NCBI RefSeq assembly: GCF_019704555.1
Contig: NZ_AP024745.1
Span: 5,278,501 to 5,342,500, forward strand
From: Actinoplanes sp. L3-i22
GTDB lineage: Bacteria; Actinomycetota; Actinomycetes; Mycobacteriales; Micromonosporaceae
DNA length: 64,000 nucleotides
Reading direction: 5' to 3'
The stretch's first letter is position 1, and each line of letters opens with the position of its first letter. Below are positions 42,634 through 50,745 of this stretch, piece after piece. The position numbers and the translations under genes were made by a program. The notes under the pieces were generated by a model, which was given only the letters and a program-made list of their open reading frames with translations, did no database searches and was not told where the DNA came from.

Positions 42634-43530
42634 ATGAGCGTGGATCAGGTGGAGGCCGGCGTGCTGTCGGTCGCCTATCTGCGGGACGGGCCGCCGGACG
42701 GCTGGCCGGTCATCCTGTCGCACGGTTTCCCCTATGACGTCCACGCCTACGACCAGGTCGTCCCGGCGCTGACCGCGGCGGGCGCCCGGGTGATCCGCCC
42801 GTACCTGCGCGGCTTCGGCCCCACCCGGTTCCGCTCGGCCGGCACGATGCGCGCCGGACAGCAGGCCGCCCTCGGATCCGACCTGATCGCGCTGGCCGGC
42901 GCGCTGCGCCTGGACCGGCCGATCGTGGCCGGATACGACTGGGGTGGCCTCGCCTCCTGCGTCGCGGCCGCGCTGTGGCCCGAGCGGGTGGCCGGTCTGG
43001 TGGCCCTGGGCGGCTACGACATCATCGACATCGAGCGGCAGCGGCACGCGTTCGACCCGGCCGTCGAGCACGCCGTGTGGTACCAGCACCTGTTCCAGAC
43101 CGAACGCGGCCGGGAGAGCCTGGCCGCGCACCGCCGCGACCTGTGCCGGATGCTGTGGCGGCAGTGGTCCCCCCGCTGGGCCTTCGACGAGGCGACCTTC
43201 GCCCGGACCGCCGCGTCCTTCGACAACCCGGACTTCGTCGACGTGGTCATCCACGCCTACCGGCACGCGCTCGGCCAGGCGACCGGCGATCCGGCCTACG
43301 ACGACCTCGAGGCCCGCCTCGCCACCCGCCCGGGGATCACCGTGCCCGCGGTGACCCTGGACGGCGCGACCGACACGCTGAAGCCGGGTGGCACCGCCGG
43401 GCACGCGCCGATGTTCCTCGCCGGTCACGAGCACCGCCTGGTCGACGCCGGCCACAACCTCGCGCAGGAGGCGCCCGGCGCGTTCGCGGACGCGGTGCTG
43501 GCGGTCCGCGGCCTCATCCGGAAGTCGTAG
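42634..43530 (+). CDS. Alpha/beta hydrolase, epoxide hydrolase-like
   Basis: This 298-residue alpha/beta hydrolase has HGFPYD at the oxyanion position. The nucleophile elbow reads VAGYDWGG, with Asp instead of Ser, as in epoxide hydrolases and haloalkane dehalogenases. A late Asp (DGATDTLKPGG) and the catalytic His in AGHNLAQEAP complete the set. The ATG at 42634 follows GAGGGG at good spacing. Epoxide hydrolysis is the likelier activity because the cap lacks clear dehalogenase halide-binding features that I can point to, but substrate specificity is open. A 220-base gap separates it from the PadR gene, so it is probably transcribed on its own. Confidence 0.8.
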   Translation: MSVDQVEAGVLSVAYLRDGPPDGWPVILSHGFPYDVHAYDQVVPALTAAGARVIRPYLRGFGPTRFRSAGTMRAGQQAALGSDLIALAGALRLDRPIVAGYDWGGLASCVAAALWPERVAGLVALGGYDIIDIERQRHAFDPAVEHAVWYQHLFQTERGRESLAAHRRDLCRMLWRQWSPRWAFDEATFARTAASFDNPDFVDVVIHAYRHALGQATGDPAYDDLEARLATRPGITVPAVTLDGATDTLKPGGTAGHAPMFLAGHEHRLVDAGHNLAQEAPGAFADAVLAVRGLIRKS

Positions 43531-43616
43531 AGGCCGGACCAGTCTCCTGACTGAGGCCCCGGAGCCGCGCGAACTCCTACGCTGAGAGTCATCCGCACCG
43601 AGCATGGAGGGTATCG

Positions 43617-43820
43617 ATGACGAACGACAGCGCCTGGACCGGAACGGTCATCAAGAAGTCGCGCGCGGCGCTCGACGGCGCCAACCTCTACCGCCGCCTC
43701 AAGGTCCAGCTCGACGACGGCACCCAGTTGGACGTGAAGGTCGACCGGGACGTCTGGAAGGACCTGAACGTCGGCGACCACCTCGTCAAGCCGGAAGGCG
43801 AGTCCCCGCGCAAGAGCTGA
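43617..43820 (+). CDS. Small conserved beta-rich protein
   Basis: This 67-residue soluble protein has a GGAGGG site seven bases before its ATG. The sequence alternates charged and hydrophobic residues (WTGTVIKKSRAAL, YRRLKVQLDDGTQLDVKVDRDVW, split here as YRRLKVQLDD and TQLDVKVDRDVW, then GDHLVKPEG). This is the pattern of a small five-stranded barrel such as an OB- or SH3-like fold. I recognise no named family. It is convergent with the McrC gene, 12 bases away. Confidence 0.6.
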   Translation: MTNDSAWTGTVIKKSRAALDGANLYRRLKVQLDDGTQLDVKVDRDVWKDLNVGDHLVKPEGESPRKS

Positions 43821-43832
43821 TCACGCGGAGAG

Positions 43833-44966
43833 TCATCGAGCGAGGGCCTCGATCGGAACAGCCCAGCACTCGATGGTCACCGGACCGACCGTCGTCGTGG
43901 TCCGGTGACTCGTGGCCGCGGGGTACACCAGCGCCGCCGAGGTGACGCCGAGCCGCTGCGCGTACGTGAAGAGCTGGTAGATCTCATCGGTACTCGGCGG
44001 CGACCGCCACGGCTTGTACTTGGCGTCGTAGACCGCGACCGCCTCCCCGCCGCGATACAGCACGAAGTCGGCATACCCGGTCCGCTTCTGCCCGGAGTCG
44101 GTCAGCGGAATCGCCTGCTGCGCGGCCACGGTGACCTCCGGTGACCGGTGCCGCAGCCAGGCACCGACATAGTTCTCCCAGAGCCGGGTCATGTCGAACA
44201 TGACGCTCACCCCGGACACCCCCGCACCGGTGGGCAGCGCGCTGCGCTCATCCAGGATCAGCCGGGCCAGCTTCTCGATCTCGCGATAGCGGGCCGGGAC
44301 CGGGCCGAGCACCACCGGGCGCCCGGCCGGCAGGCTTCCGATGCCGCGAAAAGCCGGATCCAGCGCCCGCACCCGGGCCCCGAGCCGCGCCTCCGGATAG
44401 GCCAACCCGCTCAACCGCCGATGCGCGCTCGCCACCAGGCGATTCAGCGTCACGTCGGGGGTGAGCCGGTTCGCCGAGGTGGCCAGCCGATCCGGCCGGC
44501 CCGCGTGCACCTTGAGATGCAGGGTCGCCGACGGCACCCCCGGATAGGGCGGCCGGGTGAAGGCGCGCCGCTGGTACTCCTTGGCCAGCCCCTGCCCGGC
44601 GAGCCGCTCCGCCTCCCGGACGAACGCCAGCGCGATCAGGTCCACCAGGCTGTGCCCGCCGCTGCCCGGTGCGGCGGCGTCGTCGAGCAGCGCCGCGCCC
44701 CGCCCGAGCCCGAGCAGCGTCGCCAGGTCCTGAAAGGGGAACCGGCCGGCGACCTCGACCACCTGACCGCTGAGCAGCTGAAACCTGCCGACGTACGGAC
44801 CCGGCTGCAGGTCGTAGCAGCCGGGCTCGGCCGTCGGTGTCAGCCGCTCGATCACCCGGGCCCGCTCGCGCTCGCCGCGCGTTCCGACGGTCAGCCGGGC
44901 CAGTTCGGCCGCTTCTCCCGCGCTGAGCCGTACCGTCCTGGTCTGATACTCGACCAGCCGCAGCAT
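43833..44966 (-). CDS. mcrC: McrC-like nuclease subunit of a McrBC restriction system
   Basis: The 377-residue product has a beta-rich N-terminal region, FQLLSGQVVEVAGRFPF, and a C-terminal PD-(D/E)xK nuclease core: GYADFVLYRGGEAVAVYDAKYKPW, of which the Asp of ADFVL and the D-x-K of YDAKYK are the catalytic residues. An FDMTRLWENYV block before the nuclease is typical of McrC. It starts one base after the McrB stop (TGAgATG). McrC is the endonuclease recruited by the GTP-driven McrB motor to cut DNA carrying modified cytosines, giving defence against phage with modified DNA. Confidence 0.87.
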   Translation of the reverse strand: MLRLVEYQTRTVRLSAGEAAELARLTVGTRGERERARVIERLTPTAEPGCYDLQPGPYVGRFQLLSGQVVEVAGRFPFQDLATLLGLGRGAALLDDAAAPGSGGHSLVDLIALAFVREAERLAGQGLAKEYQRRAFTRPPYPGVPSATLHLKVHAGRPDRLATSANRLTPDVTLNRLVASAHRRLSGLAYPEARLGARVRALDPAFRGIGSLPAGRPVVLGPVPARYREIEKLARLILDERSALPTGAGVSGVSVMFDMTRLWENYVGAWLRHRSPEVTVAAQQAIPLTDSGQKRTGYADFVLYRGGEAVAVYDAKYKPWRSPPSTDEIYQLFTYAQRLGVTSAALVYPAATSHRTTTTVGPVTIECWAVPIEALAR

Positions 44967-44967
44967 C

Positions 44968-46428
44968 TCAGGCGAGTTCCGCGATCAGCGTCCGGACATC
45001 CGCGTCCAGCCGCCCCAGCTCGGCCGGTTGCTCGAACCAGTATTCGGCCAGGTAGGGGCGCAACTGGTACGCCCAGATCCGTTCGGCGACGGCGGCATCC
45101 AGGGCTTCCGTCATCCAGTAGGAGTGCCCGGGACTGACCGGCGCCTCGGGCCCGACCCGGTCCCGGATGAGCCGGAACACACCCAGCGCGAGCTCGGCGT
45201 TGCCGTCCGGGCGGCCCGCGGTCCACCGGTCGAGCACCTTCTCGTCGGGCGGCAGCGGAAAAGCGTTGAACCGCCGCCGCAGCGCGAAATCGAGCATCGC
45301 CAGACTGCGATCAGCGGTGTTCATCGTGCCGAGCAGAAAAACATTCGGAGGTACGGAGAAACGCCGTTGCGAATACGGCAGCGTCACCTCGGTGTCCCGG
45401 TACTCCAGCAGGTAGAGCAGCTCACCGAAGACAGCCGCGAGGTCGGCCCGGTTCATCTCGTCGATGATCATCACGAAGGTCTCGCCGGGCGCCTCCCGGG
45501 CCCGCTCACACAGCCGCGCGAAGATCCCGGGACGCACCTCGTAGCGCAACCCACCCTCGGACGCCTCCGGCCGCAGCCCTTCGATGAAGTCCTCGTACGA
45601 ATACGCCGGATGAAACTGCGCGAGCTCGATGTGCGCGGGGGAGGTGGCCAGATGCCGGGCGAGCAGTCGTGCCACGTGGGTCTTGCCGGTGCCGGGCGGC
45701 CCGTGGAACACCCCCTGTCGCATCCCGGTGGTGAGCGCCTGAACCCACTGGTCCACCTGCTCGACCTCGAGGAAGCAGCCCTCGGCGACCTCCTCCACGC
45801 CGAGTTCCAGCGGCAGTTCCGGCTCGGCCGGCGCCGGCCGAGCGGCGCGCATGACGGCGGTCAGGATCGCATCGGCCTCCTGCGGCGCCACTCCGTGTCT
45901 CTCCCGCCAGGCGCGCAGATCAGCGCAGAACGTCTGGTATGCGGTCTGGCTGTTTGCGCTGTATCTGACCCCGGTTTCCTGGGCGAGCCCGAGCATCGTC
46001 GCGTTGACGCAGACGCCGAACTGGTCGGGATCGCGCAGGTAGAGCAGGAAGCTGGGCAGCGATGAGCCGGCATGCGCGAACATCGGCCGGAACGTGTAGA
46101 TCCGCCCGAGCGTGGCCAGCGCCTCGGGGATGGGCTCACGCCACAGCCGGGTCGTCATCCGGTTGAACGTGGCCGGGTCGGTGCCGAGCTTGCTCATGAT
46201 CGCGCCGGTGAAGCCCGGGGTGAACCGGTCGAACCGCGCCCGGCCGAGTTTGCCGTGCTGATTTATCAATCGGCCGAGCGCGATGATCCGCTCAGCGTCC
46301 ATCACCCCGAGCTGTTCGTCGAGAAACGCGCGCACCTGATCCTCGGCGGCGATCCGGGCCGACACGAACTCCGGCCCGAACTGCTCACGGACAGCGGCAA
46401 TGACCTCGGTGGTCCTGGTGACCGACAT
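44968..46428 (-). CDS. mcrB: McrB-like AAA+ GTPase
   Basis: The 486-residue product has about 200 N-terminal residues with no recognised methyl-DNA-binding domain, then an AAA+ module: Walker A GPPGTGKTH near 240, Walker B with the McrB-type sequence MIIDEMNRADLA, and sensor 1 GTMNTADRSLAMLDFALRRRF. The MNTADRS motif is characteristic of McrB GTPases. It forms an operon with McrC. The N-terminal domain (ERIIALGRLINQHGKLGRARFDRF) presumably sets DNA specificity and differs from E. coli McrB, so the recognised modification may also differ. Confidence 0.87.
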   Translation of the reverse strand: MSVTRTTEVIAAVREQFGPEFVSARIAAEDQVRAFLDEQLGVMDAERIIALGRLINQHGKLGRARFDRFTPGFTGAIMSKLGTDPATFNRMTTRLWREPIPEALATLGRIYTFRPMFAHAGSSLPSFLLYLRDPDQFGVCVNATMLGLAQETGVRYSANSQTAYQTFCADLRAWRERHGVAPQEADAILTAVMRAARPAPAEPELPLELGVEEVAEGCFLEVEQVDQWVQALTTGMRQGVFHGPPGTGKTHVARLLARHLATSPAHIELAQFHPAYSYEDFIEGLRPEASEGGLRYEVRPGIFARLCERAREAPGETFVMIIDEMNRADLAAVFGELLYLLEYRDTEVTLPYSQRRFSVPPNVFLLGTMNTADRSLAMLDFALRRRFNAFPLPPDEKVLDRWTAGRPDGNAELALGVFRLIRDRVGPEAPVSPGHSYWMTEALDAAVAERIWAYQLRPYLAEYWFEQPAELGRLDADVRTLIAELA

Positions 46429-46546
46429 CCGCCAGTTCTAGCAGCCCGCCCGGCGACCCGTCATCGGCCGCCCCTGCCCGCCGCTCCCGGAATCCGGGTC
46501 GGGCGGATCGAACGTCAGGGTCAGGGTGCTGTGGTGACCGGCCGAT

Positions 46547-47473
46547 TCACGGGACGAAGACCAGCCGGTCGCCGGTCTCCGAGGTCCACTCCCGGCCGAT
46601 GTCCGCGAGCGGCACGGCCCGCGCCCGCACCTCCAGCCCACCCCCACCCAGCGCCCCGGCGAGCTCCGGCAGCTCGGCCATGAAGTCGCGCGGGCTGACC
46701 GACCCGATCCCACTGCCGATGATCCGCAGCCGGGCCGCCCGCAGCGCGACCGACGGCACGGCCGCCACCTCCCCGGCGATCGACCCGATCTGGATCCAGG
46801 TCAGCGGGGCCCCGCGATCCGCGCGGGCGGTCAGCATCGGAACCATGGCCCGGGCGGCCGGGTCCCCCCACACGTAGTCGATCACCACGTCGACGTCGGC
46901 GGCCCGCTCGATCCGGTCGAAGGTGATCGTCTCGTCCGCGCCGAGGCCGGTCAGCTCCGCGAGCCGGTCGGCGTCGCGCCCGGCGGCGATCACCCGGGCG
47001 GCGCCGAACAGCTTGGCGATCTGCACCGCCAACCGGCCCGCGCCGCCGGTCGCGCCCAGGACCAGCACCCGCTGCCCGGGCCGGAAGTCGATGCGCCGGC
47101 GCAGGGCGACCCAGGAGGACATCGCCGGGTTCATCCCGGCGGCGATCCGGACCGGGTCGGCGCCGGCCGGCAGCACGATGCTGCGGCGCACGTCGATCAC
47201 CGTACGGTCGGCGAACGTCCCGAGGTTCGTGTCGTCGAGCGCGGCGTACCGCAGGTCGCCCGCCGGGTCACGCACGACGGCGTCGACGCCCGGCACGATC
47301 GGGAACCCGCCGGTGCCGCTGTAGTGCGTGCCGCCGGCCTTGGCCCGGGTCAGGTGGTGCAGGCCGGCGGCGAGCACGTCGACGACCATCTCGTGGTCGC
47401 CGGCGGCGACCGGGTCGGGCTGCTCGCGGTAGACCGGCGGAGCGTCGAACGAGGTGAGGACGGCGGCGTGCAT
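46547..47473 (-). CDS. Zinc-independent MDR oxidoreductase (quinone reductase-like)
   Basis: The 308-residue medium-chain dehydrogenase/reductase begins MHAAVLTSFD and has the Rossmann motif VLVLGATGGAGRLAVQIAKLFGA. The structural-zinc Cys cluster and catalytic Cys of zinc alcohol dehydrogenases are absent, so an NADPH:quinone/enone reductase role is likelier. I use the ATG at 47473, five bases after GGAGG. It is divergent from a MarR regulator across a perfect 18-bp inverted repeat that lies just upstream of its start, so it is very probably controlled by that regulator in response to an electrophile or quinone-like compound. Confidence 0.85.
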   Translation of the reverse strand: MHAAVLTSFDAPPVYREQPDPVAAGDHEMVVDVLAAGLHHLTRAKAGGTHYSGTGGFPIVPGVDAVVRDPAGDLRYAALDDTNLGTFADRTVIDVRRSIVLPAGADPVRIAAGMNPAMSSWVALRRRIDFRPGQRVLVLGATGGAGRLAVQIAKLFGAARVIAAGRDADRLAELTGLGADETITFDRIERAADVDVVIDYVWGDPAARAMVPMLTARADRGAPLTWIQIGSIAGEVAAVPSVALRAARLRIIGSGIGSVSPRDFMAELPELAGALGGGGLEVRARAVPLADIGREWTSETGDRLVFVP

Positions 47474-47490
47474 GAGAACCTCCACGAAAG

Positions 47491-47539
47491 ATAGGTGGGA
47501 TTACCAACTAATCCGAGGATGGTTGGTAATCCCACCTAT
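47491..47539. promoter_or_regulatory. 18-bp perfect inverted repeat, probable MarR operator
   Basis: ATAGGTGGGATTACCAAC (47491-47508) and GTTGGTAATCCCACCTAT (47522-47539) are perfect reverse complements separated by 13 bases. They fill the short divergent region between the MDR oxidoreductase and the MarR gene, and an ATTACCAAC core sits in each arm. A smaller dyad (GGATTA, 47498-47503, with TAATCC, 47509-47514) overlaps the left arm. Two MarR dimers could bind, one per arm, and repress both genes. Confidence 0.75.
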
Positions 47540-47557
47540 GTCAACTAGGGTGTGGGC

Positions 47558-47995
47558 ATGACGTCGGACGCCGTGGTGGACGCGCTGGTCCGCAGCTGTT
47601 TCCAGGTGATGGGCGTGCTGACCCGGATCGGCGCGGAGAACGACCTGTCCCTGACCCAGCTGCGCGTGCTCGGCATCCTGCGCGACCGCCGTGCCCGGGT
47701 CACCGACCTGGCCCTGTTCCTGGGCGTGGACAAGTCGTCGATGTCCGGGCTGATCGACCGCGCCGAGCGCCGCGGGCTGATCGGCCGCGACCGGAATCCC
47801 GGCGACCGGCGGGCGACGGACGTGTTCCTGACCCCGGCCGGGATCGAGCTGACCGGGCGCCTCTACGCCGACGTCCGCCGCGCCCTGGAGCCGGCGACCC
47901 GCGAGCTCGACGCGGAGCAGCAGCGGACCCTGGTCACGCTGCTCGACCCGATCCTGATCGGCTCGGCCGGCCCCGGTCCGCTGAGTCCCGCCTGA
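47558..47995 (+). CDS. MarR family transcriptional regulator
   Basis: The 145-residue product has the MarR winged helix: LSLTQLRVLGILRDR, VTDLALFLGVDKSSMSGLIDRAERRG (helix-turn-helix, broken here for length as VTDLALFLGVDKSS and MSGLIDRAERRG), and the wing RNPGDRRATDVFLTPAG. I prefer the ATG at 47558 over the GTG at 47552 because of spacing from AGGG. It is divergent from the MDR oxidoreductase, with an 18-bp perfect inverted repeat between them, so autoregulation and control of the oxidoreductase are expected. The inducer is unknown. Confidence 0.9.
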   Translation: MTSDAVVDALVRSCFQVMGVLTRIGAENDLSLTQLRVLGILRDRRARVTDLALFLGVDKSSMSGLIDRAERRGLIGRDRNPGDRRATDVFLTPAGIELTGRLYADVRRALEPATRELDAEQQRTLVTLLDPILIGSAGPGPLSPA

Positions 47996-48145
47996 CGCCG
48001 GCGAACTTCAGGAAACAATCTTCGATTCGGTACGGACACAGCCCGCCCGCGTCGACCAGGATTCAACCCAGGTTCCTAGGATGCTCTAGCGGGTGTCGCG
48101 TGGCACACGGGGGATCGATCGGCTCCGACGCTAGGATGACCGGCA

Positions 48146-48333
48146 GTGCTGGTTCGCCCCGTCAGCCAGACGGCGGCGTCGTAAGAGGGAACCTGGTGCG
48201 AGACCAGGACTGCCCCGCAGCGGTGAGTGGGAACGAAAGCCGTCATCAAGCACTGGACCGCGAGGTCTGGGAAGCGACGGCCGGTAGGCGACCGGAAACG
48301 GTCCTGCCCGCGAGTCCGAAGACCTGCCAGCGC
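48146..48333 (+). ncRNA. Cobalamin riboswitch upstream of metE
   Basis: The leader contains the hallmarks of a B12 riboswitch. There is a GGAACCTGGTGCGAGACCAG-like hairpin near 48188-48208, and the conserved core GACTGCCCCGCAGCGGTGAG follows near 48210-48228. GGGAAGCGACGGCC appears near 48271, and the B12 box AGTCCGAAGACCTGCCA lies near 48313-48329. GTGCTGG (48146-48152) can pair with CCAGCGC (48327-48333) to close the outer stem. It precedes the B12-independent methionine synthase, the classic target: with cobalamin available, metE is shut off and the B12-dependent enzyme takes over. Confidence 0.95.
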
Positions 48334-48396
48334 CGCGCCCGCCGTCCGGCGGGCGCCGCCGGCGGTCCCTCGGGAGGACCCAGGGGCCGAAGCCCT

Positions 48397-48431
48397 CCTT
48401 CCGTGTGCCCGCCGGGCACTTCGAGGGAAGG
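48397..48431 (+). promoter_or_regulatory. Hairpin covering the metE ribosome-binding site
   Basis: CCTTCC (48397-48402) can pair with GGAAGG (48426-48431), which is the metE Shine-Dalgarno region. It encloses the perfect hairpin GTGCCC (48405-48410)/GGGCAC (48414-48419). This nested structure lies between the B12 aptamer and the GTG at 48440 and is a likely expression platform acting at translation initiation; no terminator T-run is seen. Confidence 0.55.
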
Positions 48432-48439
48432 AACCCCCT

Positions 48440-50677
48440 GTGAGCACCGCATTCGGTCAGAGCACCGTGCTCGGCTATCCGCGCATCGGCGCGAACCGTG
48501 AGCTGAAGAAGGCCGTCGAGGCCTACTGGGCCGGCACGATCGACGAGGCGGCGCTGGCGTCGACCGCCGCCGGGCTGCGCGCCGAGGTGTGGCAGCAGCT
48601 GCGCAACGCCCGTCTCGACGCGATCCCGTCGAACACGTTCTCCTACTACGACCACGTGCTGGACACCGCGGTCGCGGTCGGGGCGATCCCGGCCCGGTTC
48701 CGCCGGCTGGAGCTGCCCGCGCTGGACACCTACTTCGCGATGGCGCGCGGTGTCGACGCCGAGCCCGCGCTCGAACTGACCAAGTGGTTCGCCACGAACT
48801 ACCACTACCTGGTGCCCGAGATCGACCCGGAGACGATCTTCACCCCCAACCCCGCAAAACCGATTGCCGAGTACGCCGAGGCCCGCGCCCTGGGCATCGA
48901 GACCCGTCCCGTGCTGGTCGGCCCGGCCACGTTCCTGCTCCTGGCGAAGGGGCCGGATCCGTTCGCCCGCCTCGACGACCTGCTCGACACGTACGCGCAG
49001 ATCCTGACCGCGCTGGCCGAGGCCGGCGTCGCCTGGGTCCAGCTGGACGAGCCGGCCTACGTCGCCGACCGGACGCCGGCCGAGATCGACGCCCTGCGGC
49101 ACGCCTACACCCGGCTCGGCGAGGTGGAGCACCGGCCGCGGATCTTCGTCGCCACCTACTTCGGGGAGCTCGGCGACGCCCTGCCGGCGCTGCTCGACAC
49201 CCCGATCGAGGCGCTCGGCCTGGACCTGGTCGCCGGCCCGGGCAACCTGGAACGGCTGGCCGCGTCCGGGCCGCTGGCCGGGCGGACGATCGTGGCCGGG
49301 CTGGTGGACGGGCACAACATCTGGCGCACCGACCTGCGCCGGGCGGTGGCCACCGGCGCGACCGTGACCGCGCTCGCCGACCACGTCGCCGTGTCGTCGT
49401 CGTGCTCGCTGCTGCACGTGCCGGTCGACCTGTCCGTGGAGACGCGGCTGGACCCGGAGCTGTTCGCGCGACTGGCGTTCGCCCGGCAGAAGGTCGACGA
49501 GGTGGTGCTGCTCGGCAAGGCCCTGCGCGACGGGACCGCGCACCTGCCGGCGCCGCTGCCGGCGACGCCCGCGGCGTGGCGCGATGACGCCGTACGGGCA
49601 AATCTTGCGGCCCTGACCGCGGCGGACCGTGAGCGAGGGGAATATGCGCAGCGTGCGGCTGCGCAGCAGGCGCGGCTGAAGCTGCCGGCGTTGCCGACCA
49701 CGACGATCGGGTCGTTCCCGCAGACCGCCGAGCTGCGGGCGGCGCGGGCCGGGCTGCGGGCCGGCACGCTCGACGCGGCCGGGTACGAGCAGCGGATGCG
49801 CGCCGAGGTCGAGCACGTGATCCGGCTGCAGGAGCAGCTCGGGCTGGACGTGCTCGTGCACGGCGAGCCGGAGCGCAACGACATGGTGCAGTACTTCGGC
49901 GAGCGGCTCGCCGGGTTCGCCGCGACCGATCTCGGCTGGGTGCAGTCCTACGGGTCGCGGTGCGTGCGGCCGCCGATCATCTTCGGTGACGTGGCCCGCC
50001 CGGCGCCGATGACCGTGGCCTGGTCGAGCTACGCCCAGTCACTGACGGCGAAGCCGGTCAAGGGCATGCTGACCGGCCCGGTCACGATTCTGGCCTGGTC
50101 GTTCGTGCGCGCCGACCAGCCGCTGGCGGCGACCGCCGACCAGGTGGCGCTCGCGCTGCGCGACGAGTGCCGGGACCTGGAGGCCGCCGGGATCCGGGTG
50201 ATCCAGGTGGACGAGCCGGCGCTGCGCGAGACGCTGCCGCTGCGCCGGGCCGACCAGCAGGCCTACCTGGAGTGGGCGGTCGGCGCGTTCCGGCTGGCGA
50301 CCGGCGGGGTCGCCGACGACACCCAGGTGCACACGCACCTGTGCTACTCGGAGTTCGGCGAGGTGATCACCGCGATCGACGCCCTCGACGCGGACGTGAC
50401 AAGCATCGAGGCGTCCCGCTCGAAGATGGAGATCCTCGGCGACCTGGCCGCGATCGGGTACGGCCGGGGCGTCGGGCCGGGCGTCTGGGACATCCACTCG
50501 CCGCGGGTGCCCGCGCACCGGGAGGTGGTCGAGGCGCTGCGGCGCGCGGTCGCGGCGGTCCCGGCGCGGCGGCTGTGGGTGAACCCGGACTGCGGGCTCA
50601 AGACCCGCGGTTATGCCGAGGTGGAGGCGTCGCTGCGGCGCCTGGTCGCGGCGGCCGCCGAGGTCCGCGGCAGCTGA
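48440..50677 (+). CDS. metE: Cobalamin-independent methionine synthase
   Basis: The 745-residue product starts at a GTG after AAGGAA ([23 protein letters not shown], split as [16 protein letters not shown] and ANRELKK). MetE consists of two related barrels. The C-terminal one carries zinc and homocysteine ligands: [32 protein letters not shown] (His and Cys) and NPDCGLKTR (Cys). All are present and the length is typical for the family. It transfers the methyl group of 5-methyltetrahydrofolate to homocysteine. Regulation by cobalamin is shown by the upstream riboswitch. It may also replenish methionine/SAM for the methyltransferase-rich cluster, but that is ordinary housekeeping. Confidence 0.97.
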   Translation: MSTAFGQSTVLGYPRIGANRELKKAVEAYWAGTIDEAALASTAAGLRAEVWQQLRNARLDAIPSNTFSYYDHVLDTAVAVGAIPARFRRLELPALDTYFAMARGVDAEPALELTKWFATNYHYLVPEIDPETIFTPNPAKPIAEYAEARALGIETRPVLVGPATFLLLAKGPDPFARLDDLLDTYAQILTALAEAGVAWVQLDEPAYVADRTPAEIDALRHAYTRLGEVEHRPRIFVATYFGELGDALPALLDTPIEALGLDLVAGPGNLERLAASGPLAGRTIVAGLVDGHNIWRTDLRRAVATGATVTALADHVAVSSSCSLLHVPVDLSVETRLDPELFARLAFARQKVDEVVLLGKALRDGTAHLPAPLPATPAAWRDDAVRANLAALTAADRERGEYAQRAAAQQARLKLPALPTTTIGSFPQTAELRAARAGLRAGTLDAAGYEQRMRAEVEHVIRLQEQLGLDVLVHGEPERNDMVQYFGERLAGFAATDLGWVQSYGSRCVRPPIIFGDVARPAPMTVAWSSYAQSLTAKPVKGMLTGPVTILAWSFVRADQPLAATADQVALALRDECRDLEAAGIRVIQVDEPALRETLPLRRADQQAYLEWAVGAFRLATGGVADDTQVHTHLCYSEFGEVITAIDALDADVTSIEASRSKMEILGDLAAIGYGRGVGPGVWDIHSPRVPAHREVVEALRRAVAAVPARRLWVNPDCGLKTRGYAEVEASLRRLVAAAAEVRGS

Positions 50678-50745
50678 ACCACCGGGGCGAAACCACCTGA
50701 TGTGCTGCCGGTTTCGTCCGTACGACTGATCCGCCGCATCGATTC

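Noticed and set aside
48076..48447. Open frames crossing the B12 riboswitch
   Set aside because: The conserved RNA motifs explain this region; the frames have no ribosome site or protein features.
50688..50716. CGAAACC/GGTTTCG dyad after metE as a terminator
   Set aside because: Only 7 bp with a 15-base loop and no T-run, and it lies partly within the leader of the next gene; too weak to call.
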